From the NCBI GenBank assembly GCA_020847315.1, contig JADLCF010000035.1, forward strand, positions 1-40,063: 40,063 bases of DNA, read 5' to 3'. The DNA comes from Bryobacterales bacterium (GTDB lineage Bacteria > Acidobacteriota > Terriglobia > Bryobacterales > Bryobacteraceae). A program made the position numbers and the translations under genes. The notes under the pieces are model-generated. The model ran no database searches, was not told where the DNA came from, and worked only from the letters and a program-made list of their open reading frames with translations. Positions 32,045 through 40,063 of the stretch are shown here, piece by piece (positions within the stretch are counted from its first letter, which is position 1; each line of letters begins with the position of its first letter).

Positions 32045-33955
32045 GTGGGTAGAGGAGGTTTCATCTCCGCCTTGCGATTTCGGGCAATGCTTCCGTTGGT
32101 GCTGCTTGTGGCGGCAACACCGTGGTGCGCTTTGGCTCAGAACACACTGGCTGCGCGCGAAGGCCAGGATCGCTGGGTCCCCTTTGGCAATACCTCCATC
32201 CTGGCCGGCGTGGCGGGAGAAGCTTCAGGCCCGGTGGAGCGCGTCTGGTTCGATGGCGCGGCCCCGGCGGTCCAGTTGCCCGATGGCGAGATTTATCGAT
32301 GGATGGAACGGCGGGGTTGGGCGTTGATTGAGAATGCCACGTCGCCCGAACGCCCGGAGAACCGCATCGTTCCGCGGCCCAGGGCGGATGCGCGGTTCAC
32401 CCTCGCGCACCCCATGGCGCGGAATGTCGTCTATGCGCTGGGCGACCAGATTTACCGCTCAGACGACGGCGGCACGCATTGGACGGGGCTCACCCGGTAT
32501 CGTGGGATCTCTCTGCTGGGCGAATCGCTTGCCGACCTGGCGCTCAATCCACTCGACCCCGAGGATCTCCTCGTTGCCGGCGACCTGGGTATCTGGCGCA
32601 GCCGCGACAGCGGGCTTACCTGGTTCCATGCGGGAGAAGGGCTTCCCACGTTTTCCGCCACGAAGATCCTCCGTTTTCCCGAAGGCGCCCGCGGATTCAT
32701 AGTGGAACTGCGGGATGGGCGGACGCTCGAATGGGTGCCGGGCTCCGTCCACGGCTGGAAATTGCTGGTTCCGGCATTCGAGGGGTCTGCTCCGCCTGCG
32801 GTCCGCAAACTTGGGCTGCTTGTTTCGGCGTGGGATTCCACGGGAGCGCAGATCTATGTGGGGCGCACGGATGGCGCGCTCCTCTCCTCCGCCGACGATG
32901 GCGCCACTTGGAGAGCGTACACCCAGCCGGATCTCAAGGCGGTTCGCGCACTCTATGTGAATCCGGACGACGAACGGATGGCCATCGCCGTGGCGGATTC
33001 CGATACGGGCGCAACGCTGCTGCTGCGCACGCTCAACGGCGGCGCGTTTTGGGACAACTGGACGCCGCTTGGGCTGAATTCCCGTTCCTGGGATGCCGCG
33101 GCGCCCGGATTCGCGCAGGACGCGCTGTTTCTGGTGGAGGGCCAAACCACGTACCGCTTCCACGTGGATTTCCGCTCCATGAGCCGCCCCTCTTCGGGAT
33201 TGCCCTTCCGGCTGGATGGGCTCCCCGCCCGCGCGGTGGATCTGCGCTTAGACCCATCGGGCACGATCCTGTATGCACTAGCGGAGAATCGCGGAGTCTA
33301 TTCGGTGGAAGCACCGGGGGTGGCCGCGCAGCCGCTCGTGCGGAATGCGGCGGACCTTGGGCGCGCGCCCGCCACGCCGGGGGCATTGCTGAGTGTGTAT
33401 GGGGAACCGTTCCGCCGGCTGCGAGCCAATGGCGCGGATGCCGTCCTCCTAGGGAAGCGGCCCGGCAGCGCGCAGGTGCAGCTTCCTTACGGGCTCGTTT
33501 CGGACCGCGTCGAGCTGGCCTTCGAGGGGAACGACAACCAGATTCGGACGCTGGCTCTTCCTCTGCGCCCGGCGCAGCCTTCAATTTTCCTGCATCCCGA
33601 TGGGAACCCGTTCGTGCTGCATCCGGAGAACGGATTGTTCATGGACGAAAACAACCCGATTCCGCCCGGCAGCCGCTTTCAGGTGCTGTTGGCCGGGTTG
33701 GGCGCAGTGTCTCCCGATTGGCCCTCCGGAATGGCTGCGCCGCTCGAGAATCCCCCTGCCGTCGTCGCCCACGTCGAAGCATTTGTGAACGGGCTCCGCA
33801 TTCCGGTCATCAAGGCCACGCTCGCCCCCGGTTACGCCGGAATTTACCTGGTGGAACTGGAATTGCCCGGCGTGATGGATGAAGGGCTGGCCGAACTCCG
33901 GATCGTCGCCGGAGGGAATGCGAGTAATCCTGCCGGAATCCATATCGCCTACTAG
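32045..33955 (+). CDS. Secreted beta-propeller-like protein with Solibacter-type C-terminal domain
   Basis: A signal peptide is clear (RFRAMLPLVLLVAATPWCALA, cut before QNT). Residues about 100-420 show repeated 'SDDGGTHW' and 'SADDGATW' turns of sortilin/BNR-like propeller blades. The last 220 residues (from LGRAPATPGALLSVYGEPF through AGLGAVSPDWPSG, LAPGYAGIYLVELELP and SNPAGI) match my memory of the family named 'Solibacter uncharacterized C-terminal domain', abundant in that lineage. The protein is probably surface-bound or released. The start is uncertain: GTG 32045 gives 636 residues without a ribosome site. TTG 32072 and ATG 32087 lie 14 and 29 bases after a strong AGAGGAGGT. No catalytic motif is seen. 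Confidence 0.85.
   Translation: MGRGGFISALRFRAMLPLVLLVAATPWCALAQNTLAAREGQDRWVPFGNTSILAGVAGEASGPVERVWFDGAAPAVQLPDGEIYRWMERRGWALIENATSPERPENRIVPRPRADARFTLAHPMARNVVYALGDQIYRSDDGGTHWTGLTRYRGISLLGESLADLALNPLDPEDLLVAGDLGIWRSRDSGLTWFHAGEGLPTFSATKILRFPEGARGFIVELRDGRTLEWVPGSVHGWKLLVPAFEGSAPPAVRKLGLLVSAWDSTGAQIYVGRTDGALLSSADDGATWRAYTQPDLKAVRALYVNPDDERMAIAVADSDTGATLLLRTLNGGAFWDNWTPLGLNSRSWDAAAPGFAQDALFLVEGQTTYRFHVDFRSMSRPSSGLPFRLDGLPARAVDLRLDPSGTILYALAENRGVYSVEAPGVAAQPLVRNAADLGRAPATPGALLSVYGEPFRRLRANGADAVLLGKRPGSAQVQLPYGLVSDRVELAFEGNDNQIRTLALPLRPAQPSIFLHPDGNPFVLHPENGLFMDENNPIPPGSRFQVLLAGLGAVSPDWPSGMAAPLENPPAVVAHVEAFVNGLRIPVIKATLAPGYAGIYLVELELPGVMDEGLAELRIVAGGNASNPAGIHIAY
32051..32059 (+). promoter_or_regulatory. 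Strong Shine-Dalgarno without a normally spaced start codon
   Basis: AGAGGAGGT is the expected anti-16S match, but the codon at ideal distance (32063) is ATC. The nearest usual starts are TTG at 32072 and ATG at 32087. Either the start is atypical or the long spacing is used. Confidence 0.45.
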
Positions 33956-34090
33956 CGGGCTCGCGAGGCTCCCCTTCGAACGGACGAAACCGGCGGCGTA
34001 CCCGCGCGTCCTAAATGTGGCCCCATGGACGCCGTTGCGCGGGAGCGCGCGTAGACGTGAGACCATCAGTACCAGGTGAGGGAAACCGGC

Positions 34091-34645
34091 ATGCACTTCC
34101 TGAGACGAACGGTTCTGGCGGCGGCCACGCTGGGCTTGGCAGGCAACGCATTGGTTGCGCAGGAGAGCCCCACTCCCAAACTGGCGCCCTATTTCCCCAC
34201 GCCCATCAGCGTGGTGGAGAAAATGCTCACGCTCGCCAAGGTGAAGCCATCGGATACGGTTTACGATCTGGGCAGCGGCGACGGCCGGATCGTGCTGATG
34301 GCGGCGGAGAAGTTCGGCGCGAAGGCCGTGGGCGTGGAGTACGATATGCCGCTCGTCATCCAGAGCCGCATGGCGATCAAGCGGAAGAAGCTGGATAGCA
34401 AGGCCTCCATCATCCATGGAGATATGCTTCTGCAGGACTATTCCCCGGCTTCGGTGGTGACGGTATATTTGCTCCCCACGTCGAACGACCGCATGCGCCC
34501 GATCCTTGAGAAACAGTTGAAGCCGGGAACCCGCATCGTCTGCCACGATTTTGAGTTTTCCGGCTGGACGCCCGCGGAAACCGTGACCATCGAGGATGAC
34601 GGCGAAGGCCGCAGCCACACGCTCTTTCTCTATATCCGGAAGTAA
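34091..34645 (+). CDS. Exported class I SAM-dependent methyltransferase-like protein
   Basis: From ATG 34091 (after GGTGAGGGA) the protein has 184 residues. It begins with a signal peptide (FLRRTVLAAATLGLAGNALVA, cut near residue 23-24). After APYFPTP, which looks like a family motif, comes SAM motif I YDLGSGDGRIV (D59-G65), an acidic residue E83 ending strand 2 (GVEYD), and a motif IV-like stretch. This resembles bacterial relatives of the mitochondrial lysine methyltransferases (FAM173 group). A methyltransferase outside the cytoplasm would lack a SAM supply, so either the leader acts as a membrane anchor facing inward or the function has changed. The binding loop is intact. Call of fold: confident; location and substrate: unknown. 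Confidence 0.82.
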   Translation: MHFLRRTVLAAATLGLAGNALVAQESPTPKLAPYFPTPISVVEKMLTLAKVKPSDTVYDLGSGDGRIVLMAAEKFGAKAVGVEYDMPLVIQSRMAIKRKKLDSKASIIHGDMLLQDYSPASVVTVYLLPTSNDRMRPILEKQLKPGTRIVCHDFEFSGWTPAETVTIEDDGEGRSHTLFLYIRK

Positions 34646-34723
34646 TGCCCTGGGCTCCCGTATAGCGGACTTTCCCCGTGCCGCTTGCGCTGCCCCGGGC
34701 TTCCACCCCACGCGCGCAGGAAC

Positions 34724-34732
34724 TGATATAAG
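34724..34732 (+). promoter_or_regulatory. Extended -10 (TGaTATAAG) directly before the Tat-tagged oxidoreductase
   Basis: TG-A-TATAAG ends nine bases before the ATG at 34742. No -35 match at the usual distance. It suggests an extended -10 promoter with an almost leaderless mRNA. Confidence 0.3.
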
Positions 34733-34741
34733 CTTTGGGGT

Positions 34742-36160
34742 ATGAAACCGGACAATCCAACCCCTGCTCCAAATGCGGCCGCACCCTCCCGAAGGGAGAT
34801 GCTTAGCGGCGCCGGCAAGACTCTCGGCGTCTCGGCCCTGGCCGGATTGGCATTGCCCCACGTGCATGCAGCCAACAGCAACACCATCCAGATTGCGCTG
34901 GTGGGCTGCGGCGGACGCGGCACGGGCGCGGCGATGAACGCGCTTTCCGTAACCAACGGCCCCATGAAACTGGTGGCGATGGCGGATGTCGTGCCCGCGA
35001 AAATGAACTCAAGCTACGACAAGCTGAAGACCCAGTTCGCGGACAAGGTGGACGTTCCCCCCGAGCGGCGCTTCCTGAGCTTCGACGCCTTCCGCAACGC
35101 AATGGATGCGCTCAAGCCCGGCGATGTGGTGATCCTGGGTGCGCCGCCCGCCTTCCGCTGGCACCAGTTCCGCTACGCCATCGACAAGGGTCTCAATGTC
35201 TTCATGGAGAAGCCCATCACCGTCGACGGCCCCACAACGAAGCGGATGCTCGCCCTCGGCGAAGAGGCTTCGCGCAAGAACCTCAAGGTGGGCGTGGGGC
35301 TGATGGTGCGCCACTGCCGCGCGCGCCAGGAGTTGCACCGGCGCATCCAGGACGGGCAGATTGGCGAGATCGTGGCGATGCGCGCGTACCGGATGGGGCA
35401 AGGCGGCGGCACGTCCGGCCCCACGCCCGCCGGTGTGAGCGAACTCACGCACCAGATTCAGCACTTCCACGCATTTCTGTGGGCAAGCGGGGGCGTATTC
35501 AGCGACTACTACATCCACCAGATTGACGAGTGCAGTTGGATGAAGAACGCCTGGCCGGTGGAAGCGCACGCGATGGGCGGACGGCACTATCGCGGAGATT
35601 CGCTCGACCAGAATTTCGACACCTATTCCGTGCAATATGTATACCCGGATGGCACACGCCTCTATTTCGACGGCCGCAACATGAAAGGCTGCCGCGACGA
35701 ATTCGCCACGTATGCCCACGGCACGAAAGGCTCGGCTGTAGTCTCCACGCTCAGCCACACGCCGGGGATGACGCGCATCTACAAGGGCTACAAGATCCCC
35801 TGGGTGGCCAGCCGGCAGCAACTGCCGCTGCCCCCGGACCCGAACGTCACGTGGGCATTCCCTCAACCGGAAACCAGCCCTTACCAGTTCGAGTGGGACG
35901 ATCTGATGGATGCCATCCGCAACGATAAGCCCTACAACGAAGTGAAGCGCGGCGCGGAAGCCAGCATGGTGGCCAGCATGGGCCGGATGGCGGCGCACAC
36001 CGGACGCATCGTCACATTCGACGAGATGTTGAACTGCCCGCATGAGTTCGCGCCCAACGTGGATAAGCTCACCATGAACGGCCCCGCGCCCTTGCAACTG
36101 GGCCCCGATGGGCGCTATCCGGTGCCTGAGCCCGGCATCAAGACGGACCGCGAATACTAG
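34742..36160 (+). CDS. Gfo/Idh/MocA family oxidoreductase with Tat signal
   Basis: The 472-residue protein has a twin-arginine leader (R17-R18 in SRREMLSGAGKTLGVSALAG, cut near HAAN) and a canonical nucleotide loop (IALVGCGGRGTGAA, G55-C-G57-G-R-G60). The EKP motif FMEKPITVDG and the second domain follow, with GGVFSDYYIHQIDE as the family's substrate-side helix. It should be exported folded with NAD(P). This subgroup is common in Planctomycetota and Acidobacteriota, mostly without known substrate; sugar or polyol oxidation or glycoside hydrolysis by transient oxidation are possibilities. It shares only family level with the oxidoreductase at 13934-15028, which has a different glycine loop. 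It is followed by a strong hairpin. Confidence 0.9.
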   Translation: MKPDNPTPAPNAAAPSRREMLSGAGKTLGVSALAGLALPHVHAANSNTIQIALVGCGGRGTGAAMNALSVTNGPMKLVAMADVVPAKMNSSYDKLKTQFADKVDVPPERRFLSFDAFRNAMDALKPGDVVILGAPPAFRWHQFRYAIDKGLNVFMEKPITVDGPTTKRMLALGEEASRKNLKVGVGLMVRHCRARQELHRRIQDGQIGEIVAMRAYRMGQGGGTSGPTPAGVSELTHQIQHFHAFLWASGGVFSDYYIHQIDECSWMKNAWPVEAHAMGGRHYRGDSLDQNFDTYSVQYVYPDGTRLYFDGRNMKGCRDEFATYAHGTKGSAVVSTLSHTPGMTRIYKGYKIPWVASRQQLPLPPDPNVTWAFPQPETSPYQFEWDDLMDAIRNDKPYNEVKRGAEASMVASMGRMAAHTGRIVTFDEMLNCPHEFAPNVDKLTMNGPAPLQLGPDGRYPVPEPGIKTDREY

Positions 36161-36187
36161 ACGGCAATTCCAAGAGATCGCCGGAAA

Positions 36188-36221
36188 GAGAAGGGGCCAC
36201 CGCATGCCGGTGGCCCTTCTC
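36188..36221. terminator. Bidirectional hairpin between convergent genes
   Basis: GAGAAGGGGCCACCG (36188-36202) pairs with CGGTGGCCCTTCTC (36208-36221) around CATGC, giving 14 pairs with one bulged G. It is placed midway between the stops at 36160 (+) and 36270 (-). T runs are short (CTCCTT on plus, CTCTTT on minus), so termination may be partly factor-dependent, but the position and stem are convincing. Confidence 0.85.
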
Positions 36222-36269
36222 CTTATGGAACTTGCGGGAGACGATGGAGCCTACTCCGGAACCCCTCGC

Positions 36270-39200
36270 CTACGCCGTCGCCCGCTTTCTGGTGAGCGGA
36301 CGCGCCTTCTTTCCGGTGCTGAAGGTCGCTTCGGCCATGGAGCCTTCGACGAGTTCCGTCTGCTCCTGGATGTGCCGTTTGTGAGACCCCGTGGCCGGGC
36401 TGGCGCTCGGCTTTCTTCCCATGTAGTAGACGTTACGTCCGCTTTCCGCGAGAAGGTCGTCCAACCGCTCCCGCATGAATCCCCAAGCGCCCATATTGCG
36501 CGGCTCTTCCTGCACCCACACCACCTCCGCGGTCAGCGGGTAGCGATGGATGAGATCGCGAATCTGCCTTTCGGGGTAAGGATAGATTTGCTCCACCCGG
36601 ACAATGGCGACGTTGTCGAGGCCCTGCTCCTTACGGTACGCGATCAGGTCGTAATACACCTTGCCGCTGCACATCAGAATGCGGCGCACGTTCTCCGCCG
36701 CGATCGGATCCACCTCGCCGATCGTCTCCCGGAAGGAACCTCCCGTGATATCCTCCAGGCCGGAAACGGCCATTGGATGGCGCAGCAAACTCTTGGGCGT
36801 AAAGATCACGAGCGGCATCTGCATCGCCGCCCCCTGCTTGCCGCCGTACATCTGGCGCCGCAACACGTGGAAGTACTGCGCCGGCGTGCTGCAATTCACC
36901 ACCTGGATATTATCTTCCGCGCAGAGGATCAGAAAGCGTTCGATGCGCGCGCTCGAGTGCTCCGGCCCCTGCCCTTCGTAGCCGTGGGGCAGCAGCATCA
37001 CGAGACTGCTCGGTTGGCTCCATTTCTGCATGGAACAGGTGATGAACTGGTCGATCATGATCTGGGCCCCGTTGAAGAAGTCGCCGAATTGCGCTTCCCA
37101 GAGGACCAGCGTGAGCGGGTCCCCGATGGTGTACCCAAACTCATAACCGAGCACCGCATACTCGCTGAGCGAGCTATCCCAAACCTGGAAATGCGCCTGG
37201 TCCGGCGAAAGATGCTGGAGCGGCGTATATTCCTGGCTCGTCTCCGCGTCAACCAACACCAGGTGGCGCTGGCTGAACGTGCCCCGTCCGGAATCCTGGC
37301 CGCTCAGGCGCACGGGCGTGCCTTCGAGCACCATCGTGCCGAAGGCGAGGGCTTCCGCGGTGGCCCAATCGATATGGAAATCGGCCTGGAAAATCTCCTC
37401 GCGCCGGAAGACAAACTTGCGCAGCTTCGGGTGCAGATGAAAGGTCTCGGGGAGGTGCGTCATCCCGCGCACGACCGTCTCAAGGATGTCACGGCCAACC
37501 GAGGTGCGCGGCGGGGCTTCCGTCTTCTCCTCGGGCGGCGCGGCCAGGCTATCCGCGCTCAGGGAGATGCTGTTCTTCTGCTGCGCCGCCTGGTAGGCCT
37601 CCTCGAGATGCTGCACGTGCCGTTTGTGGATCTGCGCCACTTGTTCGGGCGTGGTCATGCCGTCGCGCGTGAGAAGTTCCCCATAGAGCGCAGCAACGCT
37701 GGGGTGCTCCTTGATCTTGCGGTACAGTTCCGGCTGCGTGTAGCTCGGGTCGTCGCCTTCGTTGTGGCCGTGGCGGCGATAGCAGAACATATCGATCACG
37801 ACGTCTTTCTTGAACGCCTGCCGGTACGCGAACGCGATGTTCAGCACCCGTAGCGCCGCATCGGGGTCGTCGCCGTTCACGTGGAAAATCGGCGCCTGCA
37901 CCATGCGCGCCACATCCGTGGAGTACGGCGTGGAGCGCGCCTCCTCGGGGTTCGTGGTGAAGCCGATCTGGTTATTGATGATCAGGTGAATCGTGCCGCC
38001 CGTCGTATACCCCGGCAACTGGGAAAGATTCAGTGTCTCCGCCACCACGCCCTGTCCGGCGAAGGCCGCATCGCCGTGGAGAAGCACGGGAATCACGCGC
38101 TCGCGATCGGCATCCTTCAACCTCTCCTGCTTGGGGCGGACGATGCCCTCCACTACGGGGCTCACCGCTTCGAGGTGCGAGGGGTTCGGCGCGATCGAGA
38201 CGACAATCTCCTTGCCATCCGCGCCGTAACGGGTGCCGGACGCGCCCAGGTGATACTTCACGTCACCGGAGCCCTGCATCGAAGTCGGGTCCGGGTCCCC
38301 CTCAAACGCGCTGAAGATCTGGACGAGGGGCTTGCCGACGATGTTCGCGAGGGCGTTCAAGCGGCCGCGGTGCGCCATGCCGATGACAATCTCATGAACG
38401 CCGTCGGCCGCGGCTACGTCGAGCAAGTGGCCGAGGATGGCGATCGCCGTTTCCGCGCCTTCGAGAGAGAAGCGCTTCTGCCCCACGAAGCGGTTGTGCA
38501 GGAAGTGTTCGAACTCTTCGGCCTGAATGAGGCGGTCCAGGGTCCACAACCGCACATTGCGCTCAAGCGGCGTATGCGCCGAATCCGGTTCCAGGTTCTG
38601 CTGCAGCCAGTCCTTCTGCTCCGGATGCTGGATATTCATGTACTCGCAGCCGATGCGCCCGCAATAGGCGCGCGTCAGCATTTCCAGAATCTCCCGCAGC
38701 GTCCGGAAGATGGGCTGCGTCTTGCCTTCGCGATGGCCCAGCGTGCCGGTGAGAAACTGCCGGTCGAGGTCCCAGATCGTCAACCCATAGGTGGAGGGTT
38801 CCAACTCCGGGTGATGCACGGGGGCATCGCCCAGCGGATCGAGGTCGGCGATCAGGTGGCCCCGCACCCGGTATGCATTGATGAGCTGCAAGACCGCAGC
38901 CTGCTTGACAATATCCGATTCCCGCCCGCCGCCGCCCTGCAGCGAGGACCCCGCGGATTGCCGGTCCCGCGCCCAGTGGACGGGGTTCGACACCACGCCA
39001 AGATCGCGGAAAACGTGATCGTAAAACTCGTGTCCACCCTGCAGAAATTCGTGGATTATCCCCAGGAACATCCCGGATTCGGCGCCCTGAATGATGCGGT
39101 GGTCATACGTGCAGGTCATGGTCATGACCTTGCTCAGGCCGAGTTGCGAGATCACTTCCGGCGAGGCGCCCTGCCACTCCGGCGGATAGTCGATCGTGCC

Positions 39201-40028
39201 GGTGGCGATGATCGCGCCCTGATGCACCATCAACCGGGGAATCGAGCCGATCGTGCCCACTGTGCCTGGGTTGGTAAGGGAGATCGTGGTGTTCGCGAAA
39301 TCGTCCACCGTGAGCTTGCCGCTCCGGCTGCGCCGCACCATGTCGGAGAACGCGCTCAGATACTGCGCGAAATCCATTTCTCCCACGTTCTTGATGTTCG
39401 GCACCAGCAGGGAGCGCTTCCCGTCCTTGCCCTCCACATCCACGGCGATTCCGAGGTTGATCTGCTTGCGGAAGATCCGGTGCGGAACGCCATCCACCAC
39501 GGTATAGGCGTCGTTCAAAGAGGGCGTTTTCTTGAGAGCCTGGACGATCGCCCAGGCGATCAGGTGGGTATAGGAAACTTTCGCCTTGCCATACCGCACC
39601 TGATGCTGATTCATGAAATAGCGGTTTTCATCGATCACCTTCACCGGAACCGCGCGTTGCGACGTGGCCGTCGGAACGGTGAGGCTGAGATCCATATTCA
39701 GGGCGATCTTGCCGGCGACGCCGCGGATTGCCTCGACCTCTTCATTGGCGGTGGGCCTGTAAGCCGGCGCCGCCGAGGGGGCGGGCGCTGCCGGAGCGCT
39801 GCCTGCGGAAGGGGTCGCGGAGTGGCCGTTCGCCGGGGTTGCCGCAACGCTCGAAACGCCGGTCGCATGCGTTTCCGGGCCGCCATTATGGGTCTCGCCA
39901 TAGTGCGGATCGCGGAAGATCTTCGCCCAGGCGTCGTCCACGGAGGTCTGGCCGTTTACATACTGGCTATACATTTCCTCTTCCAGCCAGCTATTGAGGC
40001 TGGGGGACGCTTCCGGCTGTTTCGACAT
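36270..40028 (-). CDS. kgd: Multifunctional 2-oxoglutarate decarboxylase/dehydrogenase, E2-E1 fusion (Kgd/OdhA type)
   Basis: The 1252-residue protein has the layout of actinobacterial Kgd/OdhA. It has an E1 N-terminal segment (NSWLEEEMYSQYVNGQTSVDDAW), an Ala/Pro linker, a 2-oxoacid acyltransferase domain (about 90-330) with catalytic His310 in TYDHRIIQGAE, then the thiamine-diphosphate E1 part. That part shows MAHRGRLNALANI, the HGDAAFAGQGVVAETL and NNQIGFTTNP cofactor segments, RRHGHNEGDDPSYTQP, LSGQDSGRGTFSQRH and WEAQFGDFFNGAQ. No lipoyl domain is present, so a lipoylated E2 must come from another gene. It links 2-oxoglutarate to succinyl-CoA or succinic semialdehyde in the TCA cycle. 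The gene is complete; the 35 bp upstream in the window are too short to define a promoter. Family assignment is certain; which product dominates is not. Confidence 0.94.
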   Translation of the reverse strand: MSKQPEASPSLNSWLEEEMYSQYVNGQTSVDDAWAKIFRDPHYGETHNGGPETHATGVSSVAATPANGHSATPSAGSAPAAPAPSAAPAYRPTANEEVEAIRGVAGKIALNMDLSLTVPTATSQRAVPVKVIDENRYFMNQHQVRYGKAKVSYTHLIAWAIVQALKKTPSLNDAYTVVDGVPHRIFRKQINLGIAVDVEGKDGKRSLLVPNIKNVGEMDFAQYLSAFSDMVRRSRSGKLTVDDFANTTISLTNPGTVGTIGSIPRLMVHQGAIIATGTIDYPPEWQGASPEVISQLGLSKVMTMTCTYDHRIIQGAESGMFLGIIHEFLQGGHEFYDHVFRDLGVVSNPVHWARDRQSAGSSLQGGGGRESDIVKQAAVLQLINAYRVRGHLIADLDPLGDAPVHHPELEPSTYGLTIWDLDRQFLTGTLGHREGKTQPIFRTLREILEMLTRAYCGRIGCEYMNIQHPEQKDWLQQNLEPDSAHTPLERNVRLWTLDRLIQAEEFEHFLHNRFVGQKRFSLEGAETAIAILGHLLDVAAADGVHEIVIGMAHRGRLNALANIVGKPLVQIFSAFEGDPDPTSMQGSGDVKYHLGASGTRYGADGKEIVVSIAPNPSHLEAVSPVVEGIVRPKQERLKDADRERVIPVLLHGDAAFAGQGVVAETLNLSQLPGYTTGGTIHLIINNQIGFTTNPEEARSTPYSTDVARMVQAPIFHVNGDDPDAALRVLNIAFAYRQAFKKDVVIDMFCYRRHGHNEGDDPSYTQPELYRKIKEHPSVAALYGELLTRDGMTTPEQVAQIHKRHVQHLEEAYQAAQQKNSISLSADSLAAPPEEKTEAPPRTSVGRDILETVVRGMTHLPETFHLHPKLRKFVFRREEIFQADFHIDWATAEALAFGTMVLEGTPVRLSGQDSGRGTFSQRHLVLVDAETSQEYTPLQHLSPDQAHFQVWDSSLSEYAVLGYEFGYTIGDPLTLVLWEAQFGDFFNGAQIMIDQFITCSMQKWSQPSSLVMLLPHGYEGQGPEHSSARIERFLILCAEDNIQVVNCSTPAQYFHVLRRQMYGGKQGAAMQMPLVIFTPKSLLRHPMAVSGLEDITGGSFRETIGEVDPIAAENVRRILMCSGKVYYDLIAYRKEQGLDNVAIVRVEQIYPYPERQIRDLIHRYPLTAEVVWVQEEPRNMGAWGFMRERLDDLLAESGRNVYYMGRKPSASPATGSHKRHIQEQTELVEGSMAEATFSTGKKARPLTRKRATA

Positions 40029-40063
40029 GGATTCTTTTACCGTCCTGAATGGGGCAGTACCGA

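Noticed and set aside
36108-37853. Plus-strand frame (581 residues) opposite kgd
   Set aside because: Antisense to the strongly conserved E1 domain; it also runs through the terminator hairpin.

Overview
The window is about 40 kb of GC-rich chromosomal DNA with dense, mostly ordinary bacterial genes. It most resembles the Solibacter/Bryobacter branch of Acidobacteriota. The evidence is a secreted protein whose C-terminus looks like the 'Solibacter uncharacterized C-terminal domain' family, Tat-tagged Gfo/Idh/MocA oxidoreductases, an M14 carboxypeptidase, a fused AroDE, and an Mla-type lipid transporter of a Gram-negative cell. This placement is an inference from protein style; no rRNA is present. 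I see no tRNA, rRNA, CRISPR array, transposase or phage gene.

Layout. Positions 1-1785 hold the 3' part of a large, probably secreted protein (+). Positions 1782-11463 are a minus-strand block. In transcription order it is permease, ATPase and MCE protein of an Mla-like transporter, a ChbG/HpnK-type deacetylase, then an AddB-like nuclease and an AddA-like helicase-nuclease. Positions 11540-13921 (+) carry a P1-family (DmpA) peptidase and a LarA-type nickel racemase homologue. Positions 13934-15713 (-) carry a Tat-exported Gfo/Idh/MocA protein and a cold-shock/DUF1294 membrane protein. A non-coding spacer of about 0.8 kb (15714-16538) has a 9-nt minisatellite and several inverted repeats.

Positions 16539-36160 are all plus strand: M14 carboxypeptidase; a DeoC-fold protein without the catalytic lysine, translationally coupled to aroDE; a tiny Tat-signal protein and an amidase; a degenerate receiver-domain protein; an M20 dipeptidase; MurJ; a coiled-coil zinc-ribbon protein; a cellulose-synthase-like glycosyltransferase; a Cys-rich membrane protein; TyrRS; a secreted beta-propeller-like protein; an exported SAM methyltransferase; and a second Tat-tagged Gfo/Idh/MocA protein. 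A strong hairpin at 36188-36221 separates this from a convergent 1252-residue actinobacterial-style 2-oxoglutarate decarboxylase/dehydrogenase E1-E2 fusion (36270-40028, -).

The genes together describe envelope lipid transport, peptidoglycan precursor flipping, polysaccharide synthesis, peptide and amide breakdown, recombinational repair, shikimate synthesis and the TCA cycle. The points most worth a second look are a serine in place of the catalytic glutamate in the Mla ATPase, the catalytically stripped DeoC homologue coupled to aroDE, a Tat-tagged mini-protein paired with a leaderless amidase, an exported methyltransferase, and recurrent extended -10 motifs very close to start codons.
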